Below, piece after piece: positions 13,506 to 21,238 of a stretch of DNA of 27,254 nucleotides (positions are counted from its first letter, which is position 1; every line of letters begins with the position of its first letter). Both the position numbers and the translations under genes were made by a program. Source of the DNA: Vicinamibacteria bacterium. GTDB taxonomy: Bacteria; Acidobacteriota; Vicinamibacteria; Vicinamibacterales; UBA2999. The stretch covers positions 1-27,254 of the forward strand of contig JAICQE010000040.1 of NCBI GenBank assembly GCA_025938035.1, read 5' to 3'. The notes beneath the pieces were generated by a model, which had not been told where the DNA came from, searched no databases, and saw only the letters and a program-made list of their open reading frames with translations.

Positions 13506-15638
13506 ATGGCCACTCAGTTACCCGATCGCATCAACCGGCTCGAAGAGCTCGCCCACGATCTCTGGTGGAGCTGGAATACGGACGCGCGGCGCGTCTTCCG
13601 GTCGCTGGATTACCCGCTGTGGCGCCAGACCGCGCATAACCCAGTACGGATGCTGCAGCTGGTACCGCCGGACAGGCTCGCCAACGTGGTGAACGACGCC
13701 GAATGGCTGGCGAACTACGACCGCAGCGTCGCCCGCCTCAACGACGCCCGATCGGCGAAGCAGACATGGTGCGAGACGGAGGTCCCCGAGCTGCACGGAA
13801 AGTCCATCGCGTACTTCTCTGCAGAGTTCGCGCTGCATCAGTCGCTGCCGATCTACGCGGGCGGCCTCGGCGTGCTGGCGGGCGATCACTGCAAGGAAGC
13901 GAGCGACCTCGGTGTGCCGCTCGTCGGCGTCGGGTTCATGTACCCGCAGGGCTACTTCCATCAGGGTCTGTCGCCGGACGGCTGGCAGCAGGAGATGTAC
14001 GAAAAGCTGAACTGGCAGGAGGCGGCGATTGAGCCGGCCATCACGCACGAGGGCAAGCCGGCGATTACCGCGGTGCCGCTCGGCAACCGCACCGTGCTCG
14101 TCGCCGTGTGGCGGGTCCGCGTCGGCCGCGTCAAGCTGTACCTCCTCGACACCGATCTCGAGGAAAACGCGCCGTGGGATCGCGAGCTGTCGGCGCGGCT
14201 GTACGGCGGCGATCGCGAAACGCGCGTCCAGCAGGAAATCATCCTCGGCATCGGTGGTGTCCGCGTGCTCAAGGCAATCGGCCACCAGCCGTCGGTCTAC
14301 CACCTGAACGAAGGCCACGCCGCGTTCGTGGTTCTGCAGCGGATTCGCGACCTGTGCGAGAGCGGCTGGAACTTCGACCACGCACTGGAGGAAGTGCGAC
14401 GCACCACCGTGTTCACGACGCACACGCCCGTTGCGGCCGGCCACGACGCGTTTCCGTTCTCGCTGGTGGAAACGCACCTGGCCGGCGCCTGGGGCGACCT
14501 CGGCGCCTATCGCGAAAAATTCCTCGCGCTCGGTCACTACGACAACGGCGGCGGTCCGATGTTCAACATGACGGCGCTGGCGTTGCGAACGAGCGGCGCC
14601 GTGAACGGCGTCAGCCGGCTGCACGGCGAGGTGACGAAGCAGATGTGGCGGCCGATCTGGCCGGATCGGCAGCCTGACAACCTGCCGGTGGGATTCATTA
14701 CCAACGGCGTGCACGTGCCGACATGGATCTCGGCGGAGATCGCCGGGCTGCTCGAGAAGTACCTGGGAGCGGACTGGCTCGATCGCCACGACGATCCCGC
14801 CGTTGCGGATCGCGTGATGCTGATCCCGGACGAGGAGCTGTGGAGCGCGCGCCAGGCGCTGCGCGCCTTCCTCTTCAACTTCATCCGCGAGCGGGTGCGC
14901 ACGCGCTGGATGACTGAAGGGATTCCGGCGCCGCGCATCGCCGCCGCCGGGACGATGTTCGACACCAACACGCTGACCGTCGGCTTCGCGCGGCGGTTCA
15001 CCGGCTACAAGCGTCCCGAGCTGGTGTTCCTCGACCCCGATCGCCTGGCGCGGATCCTGACGGCGCCGGGCCGCGCCGTGCAGTTCGTCTTCGCCGGCAA
15101 GGCCCACCCCGCCGACGATGTCGGCAAGCATCACCTGCAGCAGATTTACCGCCGCGCGCTCGATCCGAAGTTCGGCGGCCGCATCGGCTTCGTCGACGAC
15201 TACGACCTCCACGTCGCGCACTTCCTGGTGCAGGGTTGCGACGTCTGGATGAACAACCCGCGCAAACCGCTCGAGGCAAGCGGCACCAGCGGGATGAAAG
15301 CGGCCATCAACGGCACGCCGCACATGTCCATTGGTGACGGCTGGTGGGCCGAGGGGTTTGCCGGCGACAACGGCTGGCTGATCGAGGGGAAGGCCGACCC
15401 GAACGACCACGGCGCCCAGGACTGGGCCGACGCCCAGGCGATTTACGACCTGCTCGAGAACCAGCTCGTCCCGGCCTTTTACGCCCGCGACACGAGTGGA
15501 GTTCCCCGGCAGTGGCTGCAGATCGTCAAACATTCCATCCGGACCGTCCTCCCCCGCTTCAGCGCCCGGCGGATGGTCAAGGAATACGTCCGGAATATGT
15601 ATCTGCCGGCCATGCGGGGCGAACCGGTGGCCCGTTGA
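13506..15638 (+). CDS. glgP: Alpha-glucan phosphorylase (GT35)
   Basis: 710 aa. Phosphorolysis of alpha-1,4-glucan (glycogen or maltodextrin) to glucose-1-phosphate. It is the short GT35 subfamily (TIGR02094-like) known from Thermus, Thermotoga and Actinobacteria: N-terminal LAHDLWWSWN, AYFSAEFALHQSLPIYAGGLGVLAGDH, VYHLNEGHAAF, and the C-terminal PLP site with K598 in EASGTSGMKAAINGTPHMSIGDGWWAEG. The RRFTGYKRPEL and NNPRKPLEASG blocks are intact. Full-length. The start lies directly after a long hairpin and lacks a ribosome site. No other glycogen gene is adjacent. Confidence 0.96.
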   Translation: MATQLPDRINRLEELAHDLWWSWNTDARRVFRSLDYPLWRQTAHNPVRMLQLVPPDRLANVVNDAEWLANYDRSVARLNDARSAKQTWCETEVPELHGKSIAYFSAEFALHQSLPIYAGGLGVLAGDHCKEASDLGVPLVGVGFMYPQGYFHQGLSPDGWQQEMYEKLNWQEAAIEPAITHEGKPAITAVPLGNRTVLVAVWRVRVGRVKLYLLDTDLEENAPWDRELSARLYGGDRETRVQQEIILGIGGVRVLKAIGHQPSVYHLNEGHAAFVVLQRIRDLCESGWNFDHALEEVRRTTVFTTHTPVAAGHDAFPFSLVETHLAGAWGDLGAYREKFLALGHYDNGGGPMFNMTALALRTSGAVNGVSRLHGEVTKQMWRPIWPDRQPDNLPVGFITNGVHVPTWISAEIAGLLEKYLGADWLDRHDDPAVADRVMLIPDEELWSARQALRAFLFNFIRERVRTRWMTEGIPAPRIAAAGTMFDTNTLTVGFARRFTGYKRPELVFLDPDRLARILTAPGRAVQFVFAGKAHPADDVGKHHLQQIYRRALDPKFGGRIGFVDDYDLHVAHFLVQGCDVWMNNPRKPLEASGTSGMKAAINGTPHMSIGDGWWAEGFAGDNGWLIEGKADPNDHGAQDWADAQAIYDLLENQLVPAFYARDTSGVPRQWLQIVKHSIRTVLPRFSARRMVKEYVRNMYLPAMRGEPVAR

Positions 15639-15665
15639 CATAGTTTCTTCACAACCTGATATATC
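15635..15665 (+). promoter_or_regulatory. Putative sigma70 promoter of the DUF1800/DUF1501 operon
   Basis: A perfect -35 TTGACA (15635-15640) overlaps the phosphorylase stop codon. At 17-nt spacing is GATATA (15658-15663), and at 19 nt TATATC. The 5' leader would be about 60 nt. The region matches no other feature. Confidence 0.5.
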
Positions 15666-15730
15666 CCCCGGCGCGGTCCATCCCGTCTAAGCTTGTTAGT
15701 GGCAACCTGGCCCGTTTCGGGAGGACTGAA

Positions 15731-17161
15731 TTGAGCGCTCATTTCCGTCGGCCAATGGCTCTGCTTTTCGTGCTGGTGGCGCTGGTCTCGATGCAGAACC
15801 GTGCATCGCTGGCGGCCGGTGCGGCAGATATTCCCAACGATCGAGCGGCGGTCGAACATGCCCTGAACCGGCTGGCGTTCGGTCCGAAGCCGGGTCAGGT
15901 CGAAGCCGTCCAGCGCCTGGGTCTCTCGCGGTGGCTCGACCAGCAGCTGAACCCCTCGATCATCGACGACGCGGCGCTCGCCGCACGACTGACACCGCTT
16001 CCCGATCGCCCGGGCGATATCGGCCGTGTTGCCGCGCGCAACCTGTCGGAGCAGGAACGCATGGAAGCGCAGCGCCGCGCACGGCAGTTCAGCCGCCAGT
16101 CGGTGCAGGCGCTGGCCGCGCAGAAGCTCACGCGCGCCGTCTACAGCGAACGGCAGCTCGAAGAGGTCCTCGTGGACTTCTGGTTCAACCACTTCAACGT
16201 GTTTGCCGGCAAGGGACGCACGGCGGGCTACATCCCCGAGTACGAGCAGGACGCGATCCGGCCGCACATCTGGGGCAGCTTCCGCGACCTGCTCGGAGCC
16301 ACCGCGAAGAGCCCGGCGATGCTCTTCTATCTCGACAACTGGCTCAGCGCCGATCCGAAGGCGGCCGAGCAGATGCAGCAGCAGGCGCAGCGCCTCCGGC
16401 GCCGCGGACGGCTCGGCGGCGCGGGCAACGACATGCCGCCACAGAATCAGCAGGCGCCGCGGCGCAACGGGCTCAACGAGAATTACGCGCGCGAGTTGAT
16501 GGAGCTGCACACGCTTGGCGTCGACGGCGGCTACACGCAGCAGGACATCGTCGAAGTCGCGCGCGCGCTCACGGGATGGACGCTGGCGAACGGCATCGAC
16601 GGCGGCTTCCGGTTCATGCCGGCATTGCACGATCGCGGCGAGAAGAAGGTGCTCGGTCACACGATCCGCGGAGGCGGCGGCATCGAAGACGGCGAGCGCG
16701 TGCTCGACATCGTGGCTGCTCACCCGTCCACCGCGCGGCACATCGCGACCAAGTTGGTGCGCCGGTTCGTGAACGACGAGCCGCCGGCCGCGCTGGTCGA
16801 CAAAGTGGCCGCCACGTTCACGAAGACCAAGGGCGACCTGCGCGAAGTGGTGCGGACGCTGGTGACCGCGCCGGAGTTCTACGCCGCCGAGCACCGGAAC
16901 GCGAAAGTGAAGACGCCGCTCGAGTTCGTCGTCAGCGGCGTACGTGCGACCGGCCGGGAGGCACGTGACCTGCGGCCGATGCTGAATGCGCTGCAACAAC
17001 TCGGCATGGCGCCGTACATGTGTCAGCCGCCGACGGGCTACGACGATACGGCGGACACGTGGGTCTCGGCGGGCGCGCTGGTCACGCGCATGAACATCGC
17101 GCAGCAGCTGGCGCCGCAGCGCGCGTCGGAAATCGGCGGCCCGGAATTCCAGAGGCATTAG
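15731..17161 (+). CDS. DUF1800 domain protein
   Basis: 476 aa matching DUF1800: AVEHALNRLAFGPKPGQVEAV and GLSRWLDQQLNPS at the start, LVDFWFNHFNVFAGKG near residues 150-165, NENYARELMELHTLGVDGGYTQQDIVEVARALTGWT near 245-285, and ATKLVRRFVNDEPPAALVD toward the C-terminus. Function unknown. The family is nearly always paired with a DUF1501 protein, as here. The start is TTG 15731, with GGGAGG 7 nt upstream. An ATG at 15755 lacks a ribosome site. An N-terminal hydrophobic stretch (ALLFVLVALVSM) is a likely signal peptide. Export is inferred. Confidence 0.93.
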   Translation: MSAHFRRPMALLFVLVALVSMQNRASLAAGAADIPNDRAAVEHALNRLAFGPKPGQVEAVQRLGLSRWLDQQLNPSIIDDAALAARLTPLPDRPGDIGRVAARNLSEQERMEAQRRARQFSRQSVQALAAQKLTRAVYSERQLEEVLVDFWFNHFNVFAGKGRTAGYIPEYEQDAIRPHIWGSFRDLLGATAKSPAMLFYLDNWLSADPKAAEQMQQQAQRLRRRGRLGGAGNDMPPQNQQAPRRNGLNENYARELMELHTLGVDGGYTQQDIVEVARALTGWTLANGIDGGFRFMPALHDRGEKKVLGHTIRGGGGIEDGERVLDIVAAHPSTARHIATKLVRRFVNDEPPAALVDKVAATFTKTKGDLREVVRTLVTAPEFYAAEHRNAKVKTPLEFVVSGVRATGREARDLRPMLNALQQLGMAPYMCQPPTGYDDTADTWVSAGALVTRMNIAQQLAPQRASEIGGPEFQRH

Positions 17162-17163
17162 CC

Positions 17164-18384
17164 ATGACTTCCCGACGCATCTTCCTCAAGTCCGGCGCGA
17201 TGACCATGCTGTCGCTTGGCTTTGCGCCATCGTTCCTCGCCCGCGCGGCCGAGGCGGCGACGGGACGCCGCCGCCTGCTCATCGCCGTCTTCCAGCGCGG
17301 CGCCGTGGACGGCCTCAACATGATCGTGCCGTTCGGCGAGGCCGAGTATTACCGGCTGCGGCCGACGATCGCCGTGCCGCGTCCCGGCGGGCAGGACGGC
17401 GCCATTGCCCTCGACGAGTTCTTCGGCCTGCACCCGCGGATGCGCGCGCTGAAGCCATTGTGGGACAACAAGTCGCTGGCCATCGTGCATGCCAGCGGCT
17501 CGCACGATCGCACGCGGTCGCACTTCGACGCGCAGGACTACATGGAAAGCGGCACGCCGGGCGTGAAGAGCACGCGCGACGGCTGGCTGAATCGCTATCT
17601 GCAGGCGTCGGCGGCCGATCCGAGCCCGCTGCGCGGCGTCGCCGTGGCGCGGCAGATGCCGCGCGCAATGCAGGGCAAGGCACCGTCGCTGACGTTTGGC
17701 AACGTGGACAGCTTCGAAGTGCGGGGCGGGATGGATTCGCGGCAGAACTTCGAGCGCGCGTTCGCAGAGGCGGACAATCCGCTGCTGCGCGGCACGGCGA
17801 AAGACGCGTTCGAAGCGATGCGCACGCTGCGGACGATCGGCACGCCGTATCGCCCGGCGGCCGAGTATCCGCGCTCGCCGTTCGGGCAGGCGCTGCAGGA
17901 GATCGCCCGCGTCGCCAAGGCGGACATCGGGCTCGAGGTCGCCTTCGCCGAGTCGAACAACTGGGATCACCACGCCAACGAGGGCAGCACGCAGGGACAG
18001 ATTGCGCAGCGCCTCGACGACCTCGCCAGCGGCCTCGCCGCGCTATCGGCTGATCTCGGCGAACGCATGTCCGACACCGTGATCCTGACGATGTCGGAGT
18101 TCGGCCGCACCGCCGCGGAAAACAGCAACCGCGGCACGGACCATGGTCACGGCAACGCGATGATGATCATCGGCGGACCCGTGAAAGGCGGCCGCGTCTA
18201 CGGGACGTGGCCGGGCCTCAAACCCGACCAGCGCTTCGAGGGGCGCGACCTCGCGATCACGACCGACTTCCGCGACGTGTTCAACGAGATCGTCACCAGC
18301 CATCTCGGGCTGTCGAAGGACGGGATCGCGCGCGTGCTCCCGGGCTACACGCCGGCGCAGAGTCTCGGCATCATCAGCGTCTAG
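17164..18384 (+). CDS. DUF1501 family protein with Tat signal
   Basis: 406 aa. The N-terminus TSRRIFLKSGAMTMLSLGFAPSFLA carries a twin-arginine motif (SRRxFLK), so it is probably exported folded by Tat. DUF1501 (sulfatase/alkaline-phosphatase-like clan) blocks: FQRGAVDGLNMIVPFGEAEYY, FGLHPRMRALKPLWDNKSLAIVHASGS, DRTRSHFDAQDYMESG, and MSEFGRTAAENSNRGTDHGHGNAM near 318-342, the family's DHG(H/R)G metal-like motif. Two nucleotides separate it from the DUF1800 stop. The pair is widespread in Planctomycetes, Acidobacteria and Proteobacteria, role unproven. Confidence 0.94.
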   Translation: MTSRRIFLKSGAMTMLSLGFAPSFLARAAEAATGRRRLLIAVFQRGAVDGLNMIVPFGEAEYYRLRPTIAVPRPGGQDGAIALDEFFGLHPRMRALKPLWDNKSLAIVHASGSHDRTRSHFDAQDYMESGTPGVKSTRDGWLNRYLQASAADPSPLRGVAVARQMPRAMQGKAPSLTFGNVDSFEVRGGMDSRQNFERAFAEADNPLLRGTAKDAFEAMRTLRTIGTPYRPAAEYPRSPFGQALQEIARVAKADIGLEVAFAESNNWDHHANEGSTQGQIAQRLDDLASGLAALSADLGERMSDTVILTMSEFGRTAAENSNRGTDHGHGNAMMIIGGPVKGGRVYGTWPGLKPDQRFEGRDLAITTDFRDVFNEIVTSHLGLSKDGIARVLPGYTPAQSLGIISV

Positions 18385-18386
18385 AA

Positions 18387-18450
18387 GCCACGGAGGCACG
18401 GGGACACGGAGAGCCTTGTTGGCGTCTCCGTGCCTTCGTGTCTCCGTGGC
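18387..18450. repeat. Long hairpin with CACGGAG-type repeat arms
   Basis: The 26-nt arm at 18387-18412 is the reverse complement of 18425-18450 at 22 of 26 positions, with a 12-nt loop. Three of the four mismatches are G-U pairs in plus-strand RNA. Arms are built from degenerate CACGGAG(A) units. It starts 2 nt after the DUF1501 stop and may stabilise or end that mRNA. No T-run follows. Confidence 0.85.
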
Positions 18451-18472
18451 AGTTGCCCACGACGGGCCGATT

Positions 18473-18478
18473 TATAAT
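18473..18478 (+). promoter_or_regulatory. -10 box (TATAAT) for a leaderless mRNA
   Basis: A perfect TATAAT ends 7 nt before the ATG at 18486. Transcription would start at that ATG. No ribosome site intervenes. The in-frame ATG at 18477 overlaps the -10 box, which argues against it. Confidence 0.65.
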
Positions 18479-18485
18479 GTCCACC

Positions 18486-18947
18486 ATGGCCCGGAAGGCG
18501 ACGGTGGCGAAATCGAAGTGCGCGCTGTGCGGCGCGAAAGAGGTGTCTGAGCCGCGTGGCGAGGAACGGTATTGCCGCGACTGCTGGGAGAAGAAGATTG
18601 CCGTCGAGGAGATCGTCGCCCGCGAGTTCGCGCTGAAGCGGTACATCCGCGCGCACAGCGCCGAGAAGTACCTGATTTACCACTCCACCATCAAACGCCC
18701 CTGCGGCCAGATCATCGTCGTCGACGACGGGTACGACCTGTTCCTGTCGATGATCTTGTATCCGAATTTCGGCTGGGATGAGGCGGCCTACCACCTCGAA
18801 GGGGATCCCGAAGGGCGCACATTTGCGGAGATTCTGGTGGACGTGGTCGCCACCGAGGTCATCGAGCCGTGGGGCGGCGGCAAATGGCACCTGGAGATCT
18901 TCCGGTCCGCCAACCCCGAACCCGAGGACTGGAACGGCGAGATGTAA
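18486..18947 (+). CDS. Small CxxC-CxxC zinc-ribbon-like protein
   Basis: 153 aa. The N-terminus has two CxxC pairs, C12-x2-C15 (KCALC) and C30-x2-C33 (YCRDC), spaced as in a treble-clef or ribbon zinc site. The rest is alpha/beta: EKKIAVEEIVAREFALKRYIRAHSAEKYLIYH, GQIIVVDDGYDLFLSMILYP, and a C-terminal WHLEIFRSANPEPEDW. No family recognised. A cytoplasmic DNA-, RNA- or protein-binding role is possible. Start chosen at 18486 because the TATAAT lies 7 nt upstream and there is no Shine-Dalgarno. It stands alone after the DUF1501 hairpin. Confidence 0.8.
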   Translation: MARKATVAKSKCALCGAKEVSEPRGEERYCRDCWEKKIAVEEIVAREFALKRYIRAHSAEKYLIYHSTIKRPCGQIIVVDDGYDLFLSMILYPNFGWDEAAYHLEGDPEGRTFAEILVDVVATEVIEPWGGGKWHLEIFRSANPEPEDWNGEM

Positions 18948-18954
18948 TCGCGCC

Positions 18955-18960
18955 TATAAT
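18955..18960 (+). promoter_or_regulatory. -10 box (TATAAT) of the exported protein gene
   Basis: A perfect TATAAT 8 nt after the preceding stop and 48 nt before the next ATG, giving a leader of about 42 nt that includes the GGAGG ribosome site. The -35 position (GAACGG) is weak. Confidence 0.6.
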
Positions 18961-19008
18961 GGGCGCGGTTCTGCCCGTTCTACTTCATCAGGGCTGCTGG
19001 AGGATCAC

Positions 19009-19458
19009 ATGATCGCTCGCAGAGAAACGCTCGTCGTCCTCGTCGGCGCTCTCTTCCTGGCGTCCGCGGGCGCCGCCTACGCGCAGGCTCCGGCGGCCAA
19101 GACGCCGGCTCCGGCCGCCACCAAGTTCGTCACGCCTTTCAAGGGAGAGGGCGCGGTCGAGATGACGCCCGGGGCGACGAAAAGGGACGGCAACCTCGTC
19201 ATCACCACGTTCAAGGTGAAGAACGTGTCGCCCGGAGCGCTCGTCGGGTTCAAGGTCGAAGAATACTGGTACAACAAGAAGGGTGACACCGTCAGCGGGT
19301 CGCCGAGCTTTCGTGTCATGAAGCCATTCATGCCGGGCGAAGTCGTCGAGGTGACGCTGCGGAGCCCATACAGCGCGGAGATGGACCGGCGGATGACGAT
19401 GTTCGGGCACACCAACGGGAAGGTGAAGCCCAAGCAGGTGTCGAAGTTCAGCTCTTAG
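19009..19458 (+). CDS. Exported protein, FxLYD-like domain
   Basis: 149 aa. Signal peptide (TLVVLVGALFLASAGAAYAQ) followed by an Ala/Pro linker and a single beta-sandwich-like domain: NLVITTFKVKNVSPGALVGFKVEEYWYNKKGDTV, then MPGEVVEVTLRSPY. The order conserved strand, V-K-N, G-F-K-V-E-E-Y-W-Y matches FxLYD-type domains, which mediate extracytoplasmic interactions. GGAGG ends 5 nt before the ATG. The mRNA has a TATAAT promoter. Family assignment tentative, export firm. Confidence 0.82.
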   Translation: MIARRETLVVLVGALFLASAGAAYAQAPAAKTPAPAATKFVTPFKGEGAVEMTPGATKRDGNLVITTFKVKNVSPGALVGFKVEEYWYNKKGDTVSGSPSFRVMKPFMPGEVVEVTLRSPYSAEMDRRMTMFGHTNGKVKPKQVSKFSS

Positions 19459-19466
19459 GGCGTAGT

Positions 19467-19484
19467 GTCCGCCTTTAGGCGGAC
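19467..19484. repeat. GTCCGCC palindromic repeat, fourth copy, inverted
   Basis: GTCCGCCTTTAGGCGGAC, the reverse complement of the copies at 7023 and 7055, with GTAGT on its 5' side (the mirror of ACTAC). It lies 9 nt after the exported-protein stop and 2 nt before the stop of the convergent membrane-protein gene. Confidence 0.85.
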
Positions 19485-19486
19485 CG

Positions 19487-19852
19487 TCACACGATTCGAT
19501 CGGCAAGATCAGCGGCGATAGGGATGCGCCAGGCGTGTCCCGTCGCCGCTTTCCACAGGGCGACGATCCACAGGGCAATGCCGCCCGCCCACGTCGCGAT
19601 CGCGGCCCAGAGAAACAGATTGAACGCCGCCGGCAGCAGCGACAGCGACGCGAGCGCGAGCGCGCCGAAGGCCAGGATCAGAAACGCCACGATTCCAAAC
19701 GCGGCAACCGAGTGCGCCGCGTGAAAGCGGATGGCACGGTCGCGCCGTTCGACGAACCAGAGAATCGCGCCCGTGACCCACCATCCGGCGTAGGCCAGCG
19801 GCGCGGCAACGCGCAATGAAAGGCCGGTCGAACTCGTCTCGGTCACGGACAC
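19487..19852 (-). CDS. DUF4870-like membrane protein
   Basis: 121 aa. Three predicted membrane segments: VAAPLAYAGWWVTGAILWFV, VAAFGIVAFLILAFGALALA and FLWAAIATWAGGIALWIVAL. The first loop ERRDRAIRFHAAHSV is the conserved DUF4870 motif (R-F-H-A-x-Q-S/H). Function unknown. The frame stays open far upstream on this strand but that part is antisense to the M24 peptidase, so I place the start at GTG 19852. GTG 19846 is equally possible, and neither has a ribosome site. Convergent with the exported protein, palindrome between. Confidence 0.75.
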   Translation of the reverse strand: MSVTETSSTGLSLRVAAPLAYAGWWVTGAILWFVERRDRAIRFHAAHSVAAFGIVAFLILAFGALALASLSLLPAAFNLFLWAAIATWAGGIALWIVALWKAATGHAWRIPIAADLADRIV

Positions 19853-19875
19853 CGCGGTGTTTTCTGCAATCCTGA

Positions 19876-19905
19876 GGCCTCCCGGCGGCCTCCCTCGGGC
19901 CTCCC
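19876..19905. repeat. GGCCTCCC repeats with an 11-nt period
   Basis: GGCCTCCC at 19876-19883, 19887-19894 and 19898-19905, spaced exactly 11 nt, followed by GGCCCGAGGCC. In the divergent gap between the DUF4870-like gene and the M24 peptidase. Confidence 0.8.
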
Positions 19906-19939
19906 TGGGGCCCGAGGCCTGATTCCTGAGCCCTGCTCT

Positions 19940-19945
19940 TATACT
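19940..19945 (+). promoter_or_regulatory. -10 box (TATACT) for a leaderless mRNA
   Basis: TATACT (5 of 6) ends 6 nt before ATG 19952, and no ribosome site is present. The same hexamer occurs in the tRNA-Leu promoter. Confidence 0.6.
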
Positions 19946-19951
19946 TCTTTC

Positions 19952-21166
19952 ATGGTCCGCCTTCGCCCTGGCTCCGGCGCGACTCCGCCCTTGGACATCC
20001 CCGCGATTCAACGGGCACTGGCCGCAGACCGCCTCGACGGGTGGCTGCTGTACGACTTCCACGGCTCGAATCCGATCGCGCAGCAGTTGACCGGCCTCGC
20101 CGGCAGCGCGCACATGACGACACGCCGGTGGTACTACCTGATTCCCGCGGTCGGTGAACCGCGCGCGCTGGTGCACGCCATCGAGCAGCACAACCTCGAT
20201 CACCTTCCGGGAGCCCGGCTCGTCTACGCCGGCCGCCAGCAGTTGGACGCCGGTTTGACGGCCCTGCTGGGAGACGCCCGTCGCGTGGCGATGGAATATT
20301 CGCCAGACTGTGCCATTCCTTACGTCTCCAGAGTGGACGCCGGTACTGCTGAGGCGGTGCGGAAACGGGGGGTCGAAATCGTTTCGTCCGGAGATCTCGT
20401 CCAACAGTTCGAGGCTACCTGGTCGGCGGAGCAGCTGGCACTGCACCAGGAGGCGTCCGCGGCGCTGTATCGCATCAAGGACAGGGCGTTTGAGGAGGCC
20501 TCTAGAGCGCTGACAGGTGGGAGCCGACAGACGGAATACGATCTGCAACAGCTGATGGTTGGCTGGTTCCAGGATGAGGGTCTCGTCAGCGACGCCCCGC
20601 CCGTGGTGGCCGTCGGGGCAAACGCCGGGAATCCGCACTACCTGCCAACTGCCGAGCACAACCGGGTGATCACCGCCGACGAGGTCCTGCTACTCGACTT
20701 GTGGGGAAAAAAGGCACCGCGGGGTGCTGTTTTTGCTGATATCACCTGGGTCGGAGCGACCGCGCGTCTGGTGCCGGCGGAACCGGCCGCGGCGTTTTCC
20801 GCGATCGTGAATGCGCGCGATACCGCCGTCCGGCTGGTACAGGAGCGCGCGGCGGCCGGGGAGGACTTACGCGGATGGCAGGTGGATCGCGCGGCGCGGC
20901 AGGTGCTCGAGGATAGTGGCTACGGACAATACGTGCTGCATCGTACCGGCCACAGCCTCGGTGAAAACGTCCATGGTAATGGGACGCATCTCGACGACTA
21001 CGAGACGCACGACGAGCGGCGGATCGTCCCCAGGACAGGTTTTACGATCGAACCAGGTCTGTATTTCGACCGCTTCGGCGTGCGCACGGAGATCAACATA
21101 TATCGCGGCGAACGCGACGCGGTGGTCACCGGCGAGCGCCAGACGGACATCGTGACACTGCTTTAA
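19952..21166 (+). CDS. M24 family metallopeptidase, Xaa-Pro aminopeptidase type
   Basis: 404 aa, cytoplasmic. The C-terminal pita-bread fold has all five metal ligands: D249 (LLLDLWG), D263 (FADITW), H334 (RTGHSLGENVHG), E367 (TIEPGLYF) and E380 (RTEINIY). The N-terminal creatinase-like domain (AIQRALAADRLDGWLLYDFHGSNP) is present. Enzymes of this kind release an N-terminal residue before proline, or are methionine aminopeptidase relatives. Details such as the exact substrate are not shown. The start is leaderless in appearance. A 15-nt tandem repeat begins at its stop codon. Confidence 0.93.
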   Translation: MVRLRPGSGATPPLDIPAIQRALAADRLDGWLLYDFHGSNPIAQQLTGLAGSAHMTTRRWYYLIPAVGEPRALVHAIEQHNLDHLPGARLVYAGRQQLDAGLTALLGDARRVAMEYSPDCAIPYVSRVDAGTAEAVRKRGVEIVSSGDLVQQFEATWSAEQLALHQEASAALYRIKDRAFEEASRALTGGSRQTEYDLQQLMVGWFQDEGLVSDAPPVVAVGANAGNPHYLPTAEHNRVITADEVLLLDLWGKKAPRGAVFADITWVGATARLVPAEPAAAFSAIVNARDTAVRLVQERAAAGEDLRGWQVDRAARQVLEDSGYGQYVLHRTGHSLGENVHGNGTHLDDYETHDERRIVPRTGFTIEPGLYFDRFGVRTEINIYRGERDAVVTGERQTDIVTLL

Positions 21167-21209
21167 GAGCGATTGCTTCAAGAGACATTGCTTCAAGAGA
21201 TACTGCACT
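21165..21209. repeat. 15-nt tandem repeat AAGAGnnATTGCTTC
   Basis: AAGAGCGATTGCTTC (21165-21179), AAGAGACATTGCTTC (21180-21194), then a degenerate AAGAGATACTGCACT (21195-21209). The coding end before it (ACACTGCTTT) looks like part of an earlier unit. It overlaps the M24 stop codon and lies 30 nt before the HtrA start. Confidence 0.85.
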
Positions 21210-21238
21210 GAGTGTGAGGAGGGTTTTTGGAGGCTCCG

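Noticed and set aside
13518..15641. A 707-aa open frame on the minus strand opposite the phosphorylase gene
   Set aside because: It is a mirror of the coding strand caused by high GC and codon bias. The translation is His/Arg/Val-rich with no domain, and the plus-strand enzyme has its full family motifs.
15479..17158. A 559-aa minus-strand frame opposite the DUF1800 gene
   Set aside because: Arginine/histidine-rich composition, no signal, no ribosome site. The DUF1800 frame has conserved blocks and a paired gene.
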